Assembly: GCA_000434615.1 (NCBI GenBank)
Contig: FR880791.1
Location: 1 to 64,000 of the forward strand
Source: Clostridium sp. CAG:510
Lineage (GTDB): Bacteria; Bacillota; Clostridia; Lachnospirales; Lachnospiraceae
Reading direction: 5' to 3'
DNA length: 64,000 bases
Part shown: positions 16,615 through 24,548 of the stretch, one piece after another
How the letters are laid out: every line of letters begins with the position of its first letter
Position numbering within the stretch: position 1 is the stretch's first letter
Made by a program: the position numbers and the translations under genes
The notes under the pieces: model-generated
The model's input: the letters and a program-made list of their open reading frames with translations, nothing else
Told to the model about the DNA's origin: nothing
The model's database searches: none

Positions 16615-19113
16615 ATGGATTTGCGAATAGCCCTTGCGGGTAATCCTAACTGTGGTAAAACCACATTGTTCAATGCTCTCACCGGTTCCAACCAGTTCGT
16701 TGGTAACTGGCCGGGTGTTACGGTAGAGAAAAAGGAAGGTAAATTAAAGAAGCACGATGGCGTCATCGTAACTGACCTTCCCGGTATTTATTCCCTTTCT
16801 CCTTACACACTGGAGGAAGTTGTTGCACGTAATTATCTGATTGGCGAACGTCCCGATGTTATCTTAAACATCATCGACGGTACCAACCTGGAGCGTAACT
16901 TATATCTGACCACACAGCTTACCGAGCTTGGCATTCCTGTTGTGGTTGCTATCAACATGATTGACCTGGTTAAGAAAAACGGAGACATCATTCATCTGGA
17001 TGAGCTTTCCCGTCAGTTAGGCTGTAAGGTAGTGGAAATCTCCGCTCTGAAGGGAACCGGTATTATGGAAGCTGCCGATGCAGCCATCGACGCAGCAAAG
17101 AATACCAAGACCGTTCCCATGCATACTTTCTCAGGCGTGGTTGAACATGCCATTGCCCATATTGAGGAAGCTGCCCTTCATGATTTACCGGAAGAACAGC
17201 AACGCTGGTATGCAATAAAGATTTTCGAACGTGACGATAAGGTTCTTGCAAAACTGAGCATCGAAAAAGCAACCTTAGACCACATTGAAAGCGATATCAA
17301 GGCAGCCGAGAAGGAACTGGATGATGATGCCGAAAGTATCATTACCAATGAAAGATATGTATATATCTCTTCCATCATCAAGGCATGCTACAAGAAAAAG
17401 AGTGTCGGAAAGCTTTCCACCTCTGATAAAATCGATAAGATTGTTACTAACCGCTGGCTGGGACTTCCTATCTTTGCCGTTATTATGTTCTTAGTATACT
17501 ACATAGCTATGCAGACCATCGGCGCTGCCGCTACCGACTGGGCAAATGACGGTCTCTTCGGCGATGGCTGGCATCTGTTCGGCATCGGTACTTCCGCTTA
17601 TGAAGAAGCTGCTGAGCAGTATGGTGACTCCGACTCCATTATCGATGCTTTTGTTTCCGAATACGGAACCGATGAAATTGCCGATGCTCTGGATGCAGAG
17701 TCTGAGGAATACACAGAGGAAGGCGCTAAGGCAGCTCTGGAAGAATTGGTTTCCTTAACTCCCGATGATGCAGCTGCAACCTATGAAGTAGTTGATGAAG
17801 AAACATTGGAGATTACCGATACTCCCGAAGTTGGTAAAGCAGATTTACAGACTGCTGTAGATGAATATCTGAATACTGAATATAAGGAAGCATACGGTGC
17901 TCCCGATACTTCCGCCTATGGCACCTGGGTTCCCGGTATCCCTGTTTTATTTGAAAAGCTGCTGGATGCTGCCGGTGCAGCCGACTGGTTAAAGGGTCTT
18001 ATCCTTGACGGTATTATCGCCGGTGTCGGTGCAGTACTTGGTTTCGTTCCCCAGATGCTGGTACTGTTCTTCTTACTGGCCTTCCTGGAAGCCTGCGGTT
18101 ATATGTCCCGTATCGCATTCGTGCTTGACCGTATCTTCCGTAAGTTTGGTCTTTCCGGTAAGTCCTTCATTCCTATGTTGGTAGGTACCGGTTGTGGTGT
18201 GCCGGGTATCATGGCATCCAGAACCATTGAAAATGAACGTGACCGTCGTATGACCATTATGACAACAACCTTTATCCCCTGCGGTGCGAAAGTTCCTTTC
18301 ATTGGCATGATTGCCGGTGCAATTTTCGGTGGTTCCGCATGGGTTGCAACATCTTCATACTTTGTAGGTATGGCAGCAATCATTATTTCCGGTATTATGT
18401 TAAAGAAGACCAAGATGTTTGCAGGCGACCCCGCCCCCTTCGTTATGGAGCTTCCTGCATACCATATGCCTACCCTTGGCAACGTACTTCGTTCCATGTG
18501 GGAGCGCGGCTGGTCCTTCATTAAGAAAGCCGGTACCATTATTACCCTTTCCACCATCCTTGTATGGTTCACCACTTACTTCGGATTTGTTGACGGAACC
18601 TTCCGTATGCTTGCCGAAGACGAAATCGACAGCTCCATCCTGGCAGCTATCGGTAATGTAATTGCATGGATTTTCATTCCTCTTGGCTGGGGCAACTGGC
18701 AGGCAGCTGTTGCATCTATCACCGGTCTTGTTGCAAAGGAAAACATTGTTGGTACCCTCGGTATCCTCTACGGTGGCGGAGACGGCAATGTATATGCTAA
18801 CTTAGCTGCTGCATTTACTCAGGTAAGCGGCTACTCCTTCTTAGTATTCAACCTGCTGTGTGCTCCCTGTTTCGCAGCTATCGGTGCTATCAAGAGAGAG
18901 ATGAACAACGCAAAGTGGACCTGGTTCGCTATCGGATATCAGTGTGGATTTGCTTATGTAATTGCTCTGTTAGTAGAACAGTTTGGTAATGCCTTCACAG
19001 GCAACTTAAATGTACTTGGTTTAATCGTAGCTATCGTTCTTCTGGCTGCCATGATTTATCAGCTTGTAAGACCTTACAAGGAAGCTACCAAGCTTACAAC
19101 CAAGCTTAAATAA
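16615..19113 (+). CDS. feoB: Ferrous iron transport protein FeoB
   Basis: The membrane Fe(II) transporter with N-terminal GTPase, 832 residues. G1 is GNPNCGKTTLFNALTG (residues 8-23), G3 is DLPGIYSL, and G4 is NMID. The GDI-like helical domain follows to about 265. The membrane part contains the two Gate/Feo signatures, including GTGCGVPGIMASRTIENERDRRMTIMTTTFIPCGAKVPF. Unusually, about 130 residues rich in Asp, Glu and Ala (about residues 304-440, coordinates 17527-17940) are inserted after the first membrane segment, on the expected outer face. The frame remains open, so it is not a sequencing artefact of the usual sort. Operon with two feoA genes and the Cys-rich protein. Confidence 0.97.
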   Translation: MDLRIALAGNPNCGKTTLFNALTGSNQFVGNWPGVTVEKKEGKLKKHDGVIVTDLPGIYSLSPYTLEEVVARNYLIGERPDVILNIIDGTNLERNLYLTTQLTELGIPVVVAINMIDLVKKNGDIIHLDELSRQLGCKVVEISALKGTGIMEAADAAIDAAKNTKTVPMHTFSGVVEHAIAHIEEAALHDLPEEQQRWYAIKIFERDDKVLAKLSIEKATLDHIESDIKAAEKELDDDAESIITNERYVYISSIIKACYKKKSVGKLSTSDKIDKIVTNRWLGLPIFAVIMFLVYYIAMQTIGAAATDWANDGLFGDGWHLFGIGTSAYEEAAEQYGDSDSIIDAFVSEYGTDEIADALDAESEEYTEEGAKAALEELVSLTPDDAAATYEVVDEETLEITDTPEVGKADLQTAVDEYLNTEYKEAYGAPDTSAYGTWVPGIPVLFEKLLDAAGAADWLKGLILDGIIAGVGAVLGFVPQMLVLFFLLAFLEACGYMSRIAFVLDRIFRKFGLSGKSFIPMLVGTGCGVPGIMASRTIENERDRRMTIMTTTFIPCGAKVPFIGMIAGAIFGGSAWVATSSYFVGMAAIIISGIMLKKTKMFAGDPAPFVMELPAYHMPTLGNVLRSMWERGWSFIKKAGTIITLSTILVWFTTYFGFVDGTFRMLAEDEIDSSILAAIGNVIAWIFIPLGWGNWQAAVASITGLVAKENIVGTLGILYGGGDGNVYANLAAAFTQVSGYSFLVFNLLCAPCFAAIGAIKREMNNAKWTWFAIGYQCGFAYVIALLVEQFGNAFTGNLNVLGLIVAIVLLAAMIYQLVRPYKEATKLTTKLK

Positions 19114-19143
19114 GAAAAACGCTATTAGAAAGGAGTCTTTCAT

Positions 19144-19314
19144 ATGCTGACATGGATTACGGAAAACATCGCAACCATCATCATTACCCTGATTCTTGTT
19201 CTCGTTGTAATAGCTATTATTAAAAGCATGATTAAGGATAAGAAAGCAGGCAAGTCCTCCTGCGGCGGAAGCTGTAGCCATTGTGCCATGGGCGGCACCT
19301 GTCACAAGCATTGA
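19144..19314 (+). CDS. FeoB-associated Cys-rich membrane protein
   Basis: A 56-residue protein starting MLTWITENIATIII 30 bases after feoB with an AAAGGAG ribosome site. One membrane helix spans about residues 8-26. A basic stretch (KSMIKDKKAGK) follows, then a Cys/Gly/His tail with Cys40, Cys44, Cys47 and Cys53 plus His46, His54 and His56 (CGGSCSHC...CHKH). Such small proteins recur directly behind feoB in Firmicutes and are suggested to play a FeoC-like or metal-handling role. The cysteines suit binding of iron or an Fe-S cluster on the cytoplasmic side. No experimental function is known to me. Confidence 0.88.
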   Translation: MLTWITENIATIIITLILVLVVIAIIKSMIKDKKAGKSSCGGSCSHCAMGGTCHKH

Positions 19315-19322
19315 TTGAAACA

Positions 19323-19356
19323 GGAAGGCGCACCGAAATGCGTCTTCCTCTTCTTT
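19323..19356 (+). terminator. Terminator of the feo operon
   Basis: A 10-bp stem (19323-19332 with 19339-19348, one G-U pair) and 6-base loop followed by TCTTCTTTTT. Confidence 0.85.
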
Positions 19357-19365
19357 TTACCATTG

Positions 19366-19381
19366 GTTAGTTTATGCTAAC
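19366..19381. promoter_or_regulatory. Operator copy 3 (GTTAG-TTTATG-CTAAC)
   Basis: A perfect inverted repeat, extended to GGTTAG/CTAACC at 19365-19382. It lies 22 bases before the ABC transporter ATG. It contains a TATGCT that could serve as a -10, so bound repressor would block the promoter. Confidence 0.65.
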
Positions 19382-19403
19382 CGTTGATTTTGAGGAGGGT
19401 ATT

Positions 19404-20105
19404 ATGTCTCTTATTACATTTGAGGATGTGAGCCGTATCTATGAAAACGGCGATCACAAGCAAAAAGCTCTTGACCATGTAAATATGTCTTTGGAAGAAG
19501 GTAAATTCGTTGTTATCTTAGGCCCCAGCGGTGCCGGAAAAAGTACTCTGTTAAACCTTCTTGGCGGACTGGACAGCCCCACCGAAGGCAAAATAACCGT
19601 AAACGGAAAAGATATTTCCGGCCTGTCCGGAAATGAACTTGCCGATTACCGTGCTTCCACGGTCGGCTTTGTATTTCAGTTTTATAACCTGATACCGACA
19701 TTAACGGTACATGAAAATGTTACCCTGGTAAAAGAAATCGCTCCCAATGCCCTTTCCGCTACGGAAATGTTAAAGGAAGTGGGACTGGAAGACCATCTGA
19801 AGAATTTCCCGTCCGAGCTTTCCGGCGGCGAACAGCAGCGTGTCTCCATTGCCAGGGCACTTGCCAAAAACCCGAAAATCTTACTTTGTGATGAACCTAC
19901 CGGCGCTCTTGATTCCGAAACCGGTGTACTGGTTCTGAAATTACTCTTGAAAATGGCACGGGAATATGGAAAAACCATAGTCATCGTTACACATAACCAG
20001 AATATAGCCAAAATGGCGGATGTAGTTATCCGTGTAAAAAACGGTAAGATAGTTTCCAGCGAGGAACAGTCAAATCCTACACCTGCCGATGAAATCGACT
20101 GGTAA
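19404..20105 (+). CDS. MacB/LolD-type ABC transporter ATP-binding protein
   Basis: A 233-residue ATPase from start MSLITFEDVSR with a GAGGAGGG site just upstream; the longer ORF start overlaps the operator. Walker A is GPSGAGKST, the Q-loop lies in VGFVFQFYNLIPTLT, the signature is LSGGEQQRVSIARALA, and Walker B is LLCDEPTGALD. LIPTLTVHENV is typical of the lipoprotein/antimicrobial-peptide exporter class. It pairs with the FtsX-like permease 11 bases downstream. Linked to the metal regulon by operator copy 3, so it may export or protect against something under iron (or manganese) excess or limitation. Substrate unknown. Confidence 0.9.
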   Translation: MSLITFEDVSRIYENGDHKQKALDHVNMSLEEGKFVVILGPSGAGKSTLLNLLGGLDSPTEGKITVNGKDISGLSGNELADYRASTVGFVFQFYNLIPTLTVHENVTLVKEIAPNALSATEMLKEVGLEDHLKNFPSELSGGEQQRVSIARALAKNPKILLCDEPTGALDSETGVLVLKLLLKMAREYGKTIVIVTHNQNIAKMADVVIRVKNGKIVSSEEQSNPTPADEIDW

Positions 20106-20116
20106 GGAGGTACCCC

Positions 20117-22396
20117 ATGTTAATAAGAAAGCTCTTTCGCACCATGGGTCTTTACCGGGCGCAGTTTCTTTCCATGATTATTATGATAGCCCTCGGCATC
20201 GGAGTCTTTGTGGGCATGAACATGGAATGGTACAGTATTGATAAAAACACCGCTTACCTGTTTGATGCCACCGGCTTTGCCGACTACCGGATTGTCTCCG
20301 AAAAAGGTTTTTCTTCGGAGGACGCCGATAAAATTGCAGCCCTTGACGGTGTGGATGCGGTATCCCGTTATCTTTCCATTCAAGTGGATGTAAAGGAAAA
20401 ACAGGATGAAAGCGTTGCCCTGACGGTAACGGAAAACGCGGAGGTTTCCGGTTTTCTGTTAATGGAAGGCAATGCTTATGAGAAAGACAGTAAGGACGGC
20501 ATCTGGCTTTCCGACAAATATGCCGCCGCCAACAATATTTCCGTTGGTGATACCCTTACCTTTCTGTATGCAAATAAGGAAATACAGGGGCATGTAGAGG
20601 GTCTTATAAAATCCGGGGAATACCTGATAAATGTCCGGGATGAAAGCCAGCTTATGCCGGATTACACAAACTTCGGCTTTGCCTACATCTCTCCCGCAAT
20701 GTACGAGAACGCCATGGGATTTGCCTTTTATCCGCAGCTCAATGTGATTTCTACTTTATCCAAAGAGATTTTCACAGAAAACGTGGATGATGCCTTGCAG
20801 TCCACTTCTCTTATTCTGACAAAGGATGAAACCGTCTCCTATGCCCAGGCAAACGGAGAAAAAGAAGAAGGCAGGACCATGGGCTCCGTGCTTCCGGTTC
20901 TTTTCCTTGTAATTGCCATTTTAACCATGGTTACCACTATGCACCGCATTACCTCCAAGGAAAAAACGCAGATTGGCACCTTAAAGGCGCTTGGCTTCAA
21001 AGACAGACGTATCCTGCGGCATTATACATCCTATGCCTTTACCATCGGTCTGATTGGTTCCGCCCTCGGTATCGGCTTCGGGTATTTTCTTGCCTGGTAT
21101 ATTATGAACCCTTCCGGTTCCATGGGTACTTACTTAGATATGCCCACCTGGGATCTGTATCTACCCGGATTCTGCATTTATATTTTAATCGGCATTCTTA
21201 TCCTGCTTACCCTTATCGGCTTTTTATCCGTGAAAGAAATGCTGAAGGGAACAGCTGCCGATGCCCTGCGGCCTTATACGCCGAAGAAAATGAAAAACCT
21301 GTTCATCGAGCGCACGCGGCTTTTCCATATGCTGCCTTTCGGCACCCGCTGGAACCTGCGTGATACCATACGGCATAAATCCCGCACCGCCATGAGCCTG
21401 ATTGGCATTATCGGCTGTATGACCATTATGGTAGGGTGTCTGGGTATGCGCGATACCATGGATGAGTTTTTAGACATCTCCTTTGGGACCGCCACCAATT
21501 ATGCTTCCCGCATCTTTTTAACGGAAGATGCCACGGAGGCGGACGCAGACCGCCTGCTTAACGAATACAACGCAGACCGCAGCGCTTCCGTAAGCATTCA
21601 ATCAGGAGACAAAGCGGTTTCCCTGGATATTTATGACATTACCCACGACACAGTCCGTTTTATCGACCGGCAGTCAAACACCGTTGCCTTACAAAATGAC
21701 GGTGCTTACATCTGTTCCCGTATTGCCGAGGACAGAAACCTAAAGGTGGGGGACACCTTCACCGTCAACCCTTACGGCTCGGACGATACCTATACACTCC
21801 GGGTAGCCGGCATCCTGCATTCCATGTCGGAAAACGTCGTTGTGACCGCTTCCTATGCAGATACACTGAAAATTCCCTACACATTTTCTTCTCTGTATAC
21901 TGCGGTGGAAAAGCAGGATATTGCGGCGGACGACGCGATTAAAAGCATCCAGTCCAAGCAGATGATTATGGACTCCTTTGATGTATTTACGGAAATAATG
22001 AATTTAATGATTTCCCTGATGGTGATTGTTGCCATGATTTTAGGTATTGTGGTTCTTTACAACCTGGGCGTCATGAGCTATACAGAACGCTACCGGGAAA
22101 TGGCTACCTTAAAGGTACTGGGCTTTAGGGATAAAAAAATCGGGGCACTTCTCATTGACCAGAATCTCTGGGTTACCCTTTTGGGTATTCTCATCGGTAT
22201 CCCTGCCGGCAGGGCAGCCCTGCAGTATCTCTTAAAAAAGCTTGCCGGAGAATATGAAATGAACATGGCAATTTACCCCGCCAGCTACCTTATCAGTATT
22301 GTACTGACCTTTGGTGTCTCCTTGCTTGTGAGCATCATGGTGTCACGTAAGAATAAAAAGATAGATATGGTAGAAGCCTTAAAAGGCACTGAATAA
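20117..22396 (+). CDS. FtsX-like ABC transporter permease
   Basis: A 759-residue permease with two FtsX domains. The first membrane helix (about residues 16-33) is followed by a large extracytoplasmic domain (about 35-250). Then come three helices (about 255-380), a second outer domain (about 435-610) and three C-terminal helices (about 620-755). Characteristic cytoplasmic pieces are TSKEKTQIGTLKALGFKDRRI and YTERYREMATLKVLGFRDKKI. Eight-helix MacB-superfamily permeases of this size in Firmicutes serve peptide resistance or lipoprotein-like export. An AAGGAGG site precedes the ATG. A strong terminator follows at 22435-22471. Confidence 0.9.
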   Translation: MLIRKLFRTMGLYRAQFLSMIIMIALGIGVFVGMNMEWYSIDKNTAYLFDATGFADYRIVSEKGFSSEDADKIAALDGVDAVSRYLSIQVDVKEKQDESVALTVTENAEVSGFLLMEGNAYEKDSKDGIWLSDKYAAANNISVGDTLTFLYANKEIQGHVEGLIKSGEYLINVRDESQLMPDYTNFGFAYISPAMYENAMGFAFYPQLNVISTLSKEIFTENVDDALQSTSLILTKDETVSYAQANGEKEEGRTMGSVLPVLFLVIAILTMVTTMHRITSKEKTQIGTLKALGFKDRRILRHYTSYAFTIGLIGSALGIGFGYFLAWYIMNPSGSMGTYLDMPTWDLYLPGFCIYILIGILILLTLIGFLSVKEMLKGTAADALRPYTPKKMKNLFIERTRLFHMLPFGTRWNLRDTIRHKSRTAMSLIGIIGCMTIMVGCLGMRDTMDEFLDISFGTATNYASRIFLTEDATEADADRLLNEYNADRSASVSIQSGDKAVSLDIYDITHDTVRFIDRQSNTVALQNDGAYICSRIAEDRNLKVGDTFTVNPYGSDDTYTLRVAGILHSMSENVVVTASYADTLKIPYTFSSLYTAVEKQDIAADDAIKSIQSKQMIMDSFDVFTEIMNLMISLMVIVAMILGIVVLYNLGVMSYTERYREMATLKVLGFRDKKIGALLIDQNLWVTLLGILIGIPAGRAALQYLLKKLAGEYEMNMAIYPASYLISIVLTFGVSLLVSIMVSRKNKKIDMVEALKGTE

Positions 22397-22434
22397 CGCG
22401 TACTGACTTTAGTTTTCATAATACATTCTCTCAT

Positions 22435-22471
22435 AAAAAGAAGCGATTGGGTTTTCCAACCGCTTCTTTTT
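22435..22471. terminator. Bidirectional terminator, copy A
   Basis: AAAAAGAAGCG-A-TTGG (22435-22450) pairs with CCAA-C-CGCTTCTTTTT (22456-22471). It stops the ABC operon on the plus strand and the secreted-protein gene on the minus strand. Its left arm is identical to that of the hairpin at 23425. Confidence 0.88.
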
Positions 22472-22554
22472 CCGTTATACATTTGTCTTACGAAATTATA
22501 TCTTCGGACAGGGGACCTCTCCTTCTGTACCTTTCTGCTTAAACAATGCCGGTC

Positions 22555-23292
22555 TTATTTTACCGTTTCGTTGGGAAACATAGACAAAAGCTTCAACGGT
22601 CCGTACCAGTCACAACCAAGATCGGTGATAGTACCCGGCTCCACAGTCAGGCTATATTTTACATTCTGGTATGTAATATGCAGTACAAAGGTAACATCCT
22701 TCTTCTCTGCCAGCATCTTCATGCGTACGTTTGAAATATTGTAAAATTCTCCCAGTTCCAGCACCATCGTATCACCGGTCTTTGCATCTTCTATCTGCTT
22801 TGCCATATCCTGCTCCACCTGTTTCCATGCTGTCAGCCAGGCAGGTTCCACATAGGTATCAGTTGCCGTTCCCGCCTTGTAGGGCTCCAGAATGTAAATA
22901 TAGCTTCCCGCCGGATAAGTTGCATCCATGAATATGCGGACAATGTGGCCTGTATATCCCTCTTCCGGTGCGATAACTGCATAATCCTGCTTCGAATTCA
23001 TCATTATAAAATCACTGCTTATGTTTCCATGCAATAAGCATTCCGCCATTTCTTCCATGGAACCATCGTCACCCTGAGCAGCTATTTCCAACACCCTTTG
23101 TGCTTTTCCCGGCTTTGCATAGATAATACAACTTGCATCCTTCAAAACATCACCCTCGTACACCACAAGATTCGGTTTTTGTATCATTACTTCATCTGCT
23201 CTTGCGGTAAGTCCCGGGATTCCGGCGAGTGCAACCGTCCCGAGCAGCAATGCTCCTGTCATTGCCGCAATTTTTTTCATGATTTTTTTCAT
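22555..23292 (-). CDS. Secreted protein of unknown function
   Basis: A 245-residue protein with a clear signal peptide (MKKIMKKIAAMTGALLLGTVALAGIP, cleavage probably after LTARA near residue 32). The mature part has no recognised catalytic motif. It contains a stretch PNLVVYEGDVLKDASCIIY, an acidic middle, and a beta-type end FVLHITYQNVKYSLTVEPGTITDLGCDWYGP. Two Cys may form a disulfide. It is single-transcribed on the minus strand, between the MacB-like operon and cysK, and both it and cysK end at near-identical terminators. I do not recognise the family. Confidence 0.7.
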   Translation of the reverse strand: MKKIMKKIAAMTGALLLGTVALAGIPGLTARADEVMIQKPNLVVYEGDVLKDASCIIYAKPGKAQRVLEIAAQGDDGSMEEMAECLLHGNISSDFIMMNSKQDYAVIAPEEGYTGHIVRIFMDATYPAGSYIYILEPYKAGTATDTYVEPAWLTAWKQVEQDMAKQIEDAKTGDTMVLELGEFYNISNVRMKMLAEKKDVTFVLHITYQNVKYSLTVEPGTITDLGCDWYGPLKLLSMFPNETVK

Positions 23293-23424
23293 TGTATGGG
23301 TTCCTCCTGTTCACACAATATGATTCTGTCCCCTTGCATATTGCTTTTACCAGTATACCATAATTCTTACGATCGCTCAAGGCAGCCCGTCTTACAGAAC
23401 ATTTTTTTCCTTAGAAAATTATAT

Positions 23425-23462
23425 AAAAAGAAGCGATTGGATTTTTCTAATCGCTTCTTTTC
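23425..23462 (-). terminator. Terminator behind cysK, copy B
   Basis: AAAAAGAAGCGATT (from 23426) pairs with AATCGCTTCTTTT (to about 23461). It is nearly identical in sequence to the hairpin at 22435-22471, including the flanking TTCCGTT. Confidence 0.85.
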
Positions 23463-23526
23463 CGTTTCATTTTATTTAAGGAGTTCCCTGAGTTAGTTAC
23501 CTTCTTTTTCTTATGTGTGCGCCGCT

Positions 23527-24459
23527 TTATTCTGCAAACAGAGCTGTGGACAGGTATCTGTCACCGGTATCGGGGAGCAGAACCACGATGGTCTTGCCCT
23601 CATTTTCGGGACGCTTTGCCAGTTCTACTGCTGCATGTACGGCTGCACCGGAAGAAATACCGACTAATACGCCTTCCTTATGTCCGATTTTTCTGCCCAT
23701 AGCGAATGCATCCTCATCTGCCACCGGAATGATTTCGTCATATACTTTGGTATCCAGTACTTCGGGAACGAAGCCTGCACCGATACCCTGAATTTTGTGT
23801 GCACCGGGTGTTCCTTTGGATAATACAGGGGAAGAAGCAGGTTCAACAGCCACTACCTTCACATCTGCTTTCCTGGACTTTAAGTATTTGCCGACACCGG
23901 TTACGGTACCGCCGGTACCTACACCTGCTACAAATACATCTACTTCGCCGTCGGTATCTTCAAAAATTTCCGGGCCGGTGGTTTCAAAATGTGCCTTCGG
24001 GTTAGCAGGATTTACAAACTGCCCTGCGATGAATGCACCGGGAATTTCTTTTGCCAATTCTTCCGCCTTGGCAATCGCACCCTTCATACCCTTAGCTCCT
24101 TCGGAAAGTACTAATTCTGCGCCGTAGGCTTTCATGAGCTGTCTTCTTTCTACAGACATGGTTTCGGGCATTACGATGATAATGCGGTAACCTCTGGCTG
24201 CTGCAACGGCTGCCAGACCGATACCGGTGTTGCCGGAAGTAGGTTCAATAATAACGGAGTCTTTGGTAAGTTTTCCGGTTGCTTCTGCGTCATCCAGAAT
24301 GGCCTTTGCAACACGGTCCTTTACGGAGCCTGCAGGGTTAAAATACTCTAACTTTGCTAAGACTTTTGCTTTCAGTCCGTATTCCTGCTCAATATGGGTG
24401 AGCTCCAATAAGGGTGTCTTTCCGATTAACTGATCTGCTGATGTATAAACCTTTGCCAT
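23527..24459 (-). CDS. cysK: Cysteine synthase A (O-acetylserine sulfhydrylase)
   Basis: A PLP enzyme making cysteine from O-acetylserine and sulfide in the cytosol. The 310 residues carry the PLP lysine Lys47 in NPAGSVKDR, the substrate loop [11 protein letters not shown] (73-83), the phosphate-binding [16 protein letters not shown], and [11 protein letters not shown] near residue 268. Full length and intact. The promoter contains a long palindrome over the -35, pointing to a sulfur-responsive repressor such as a CymR/Rrf2 protein, which is not in the window. Confidence 0.97.
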   Translation of the reverse strand: MAKVYTSADQLIGKTPLLELTHIEQEYGLKAKVLAKLEYFNPAGSVKDRVAKAILDDAEATGKLTKDSVIIEPTSGNTGIGLAAVAAARGYRIIIVMPETMSVERRQLMKAYGAELVLSEGAKGMKGAIAKAEELAKEIPGAFIAGQFVNPANPKAHFETTGPEIFEDTDGEVDVFVAGVGTGGTVTGVGKYLKSRKADVKVVAVEPASSPVLSKGTPGAHKIQGIGAGFVPEVLDTKVYDEIIPVADEDAFAMGRKIGHKEGVLVGISSGAAVHAAVELAKRPENEGKTIVVLLPDTGDRYLSTALFAE

Positions 24460-24499
24460 AATAGTATCCTCCTCGTTAGGTCGTTTTTATGTTAAAACT

Positions 24500-24540
24500 G
24501 TTATACACCTACAAAACCTACGTTGTCAATAGGTTTTGTA
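24500..24540 (-). promoter_or_regulatory. cysK promoter with overlapping palindromic operator
   Basis: TTGACA (24529-24524), 18-base spacer, TATAAC (24505-24500) on the minus strand. A perfect inverted repeat with 11-bp arms (TACAAAACCTA at 24510-24520 and TAGGTTTTGTA at 24530-24540) is centred on the -35 box. Confidence 0.8.
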
Positions 24541-24548
24541 AATTTTTA

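Noticed and set aside
17527..17940. Frameshift or assembly error in FeoB
   Set aside because: The frame is open and codon use stays coding; motifs on both sides are intact.
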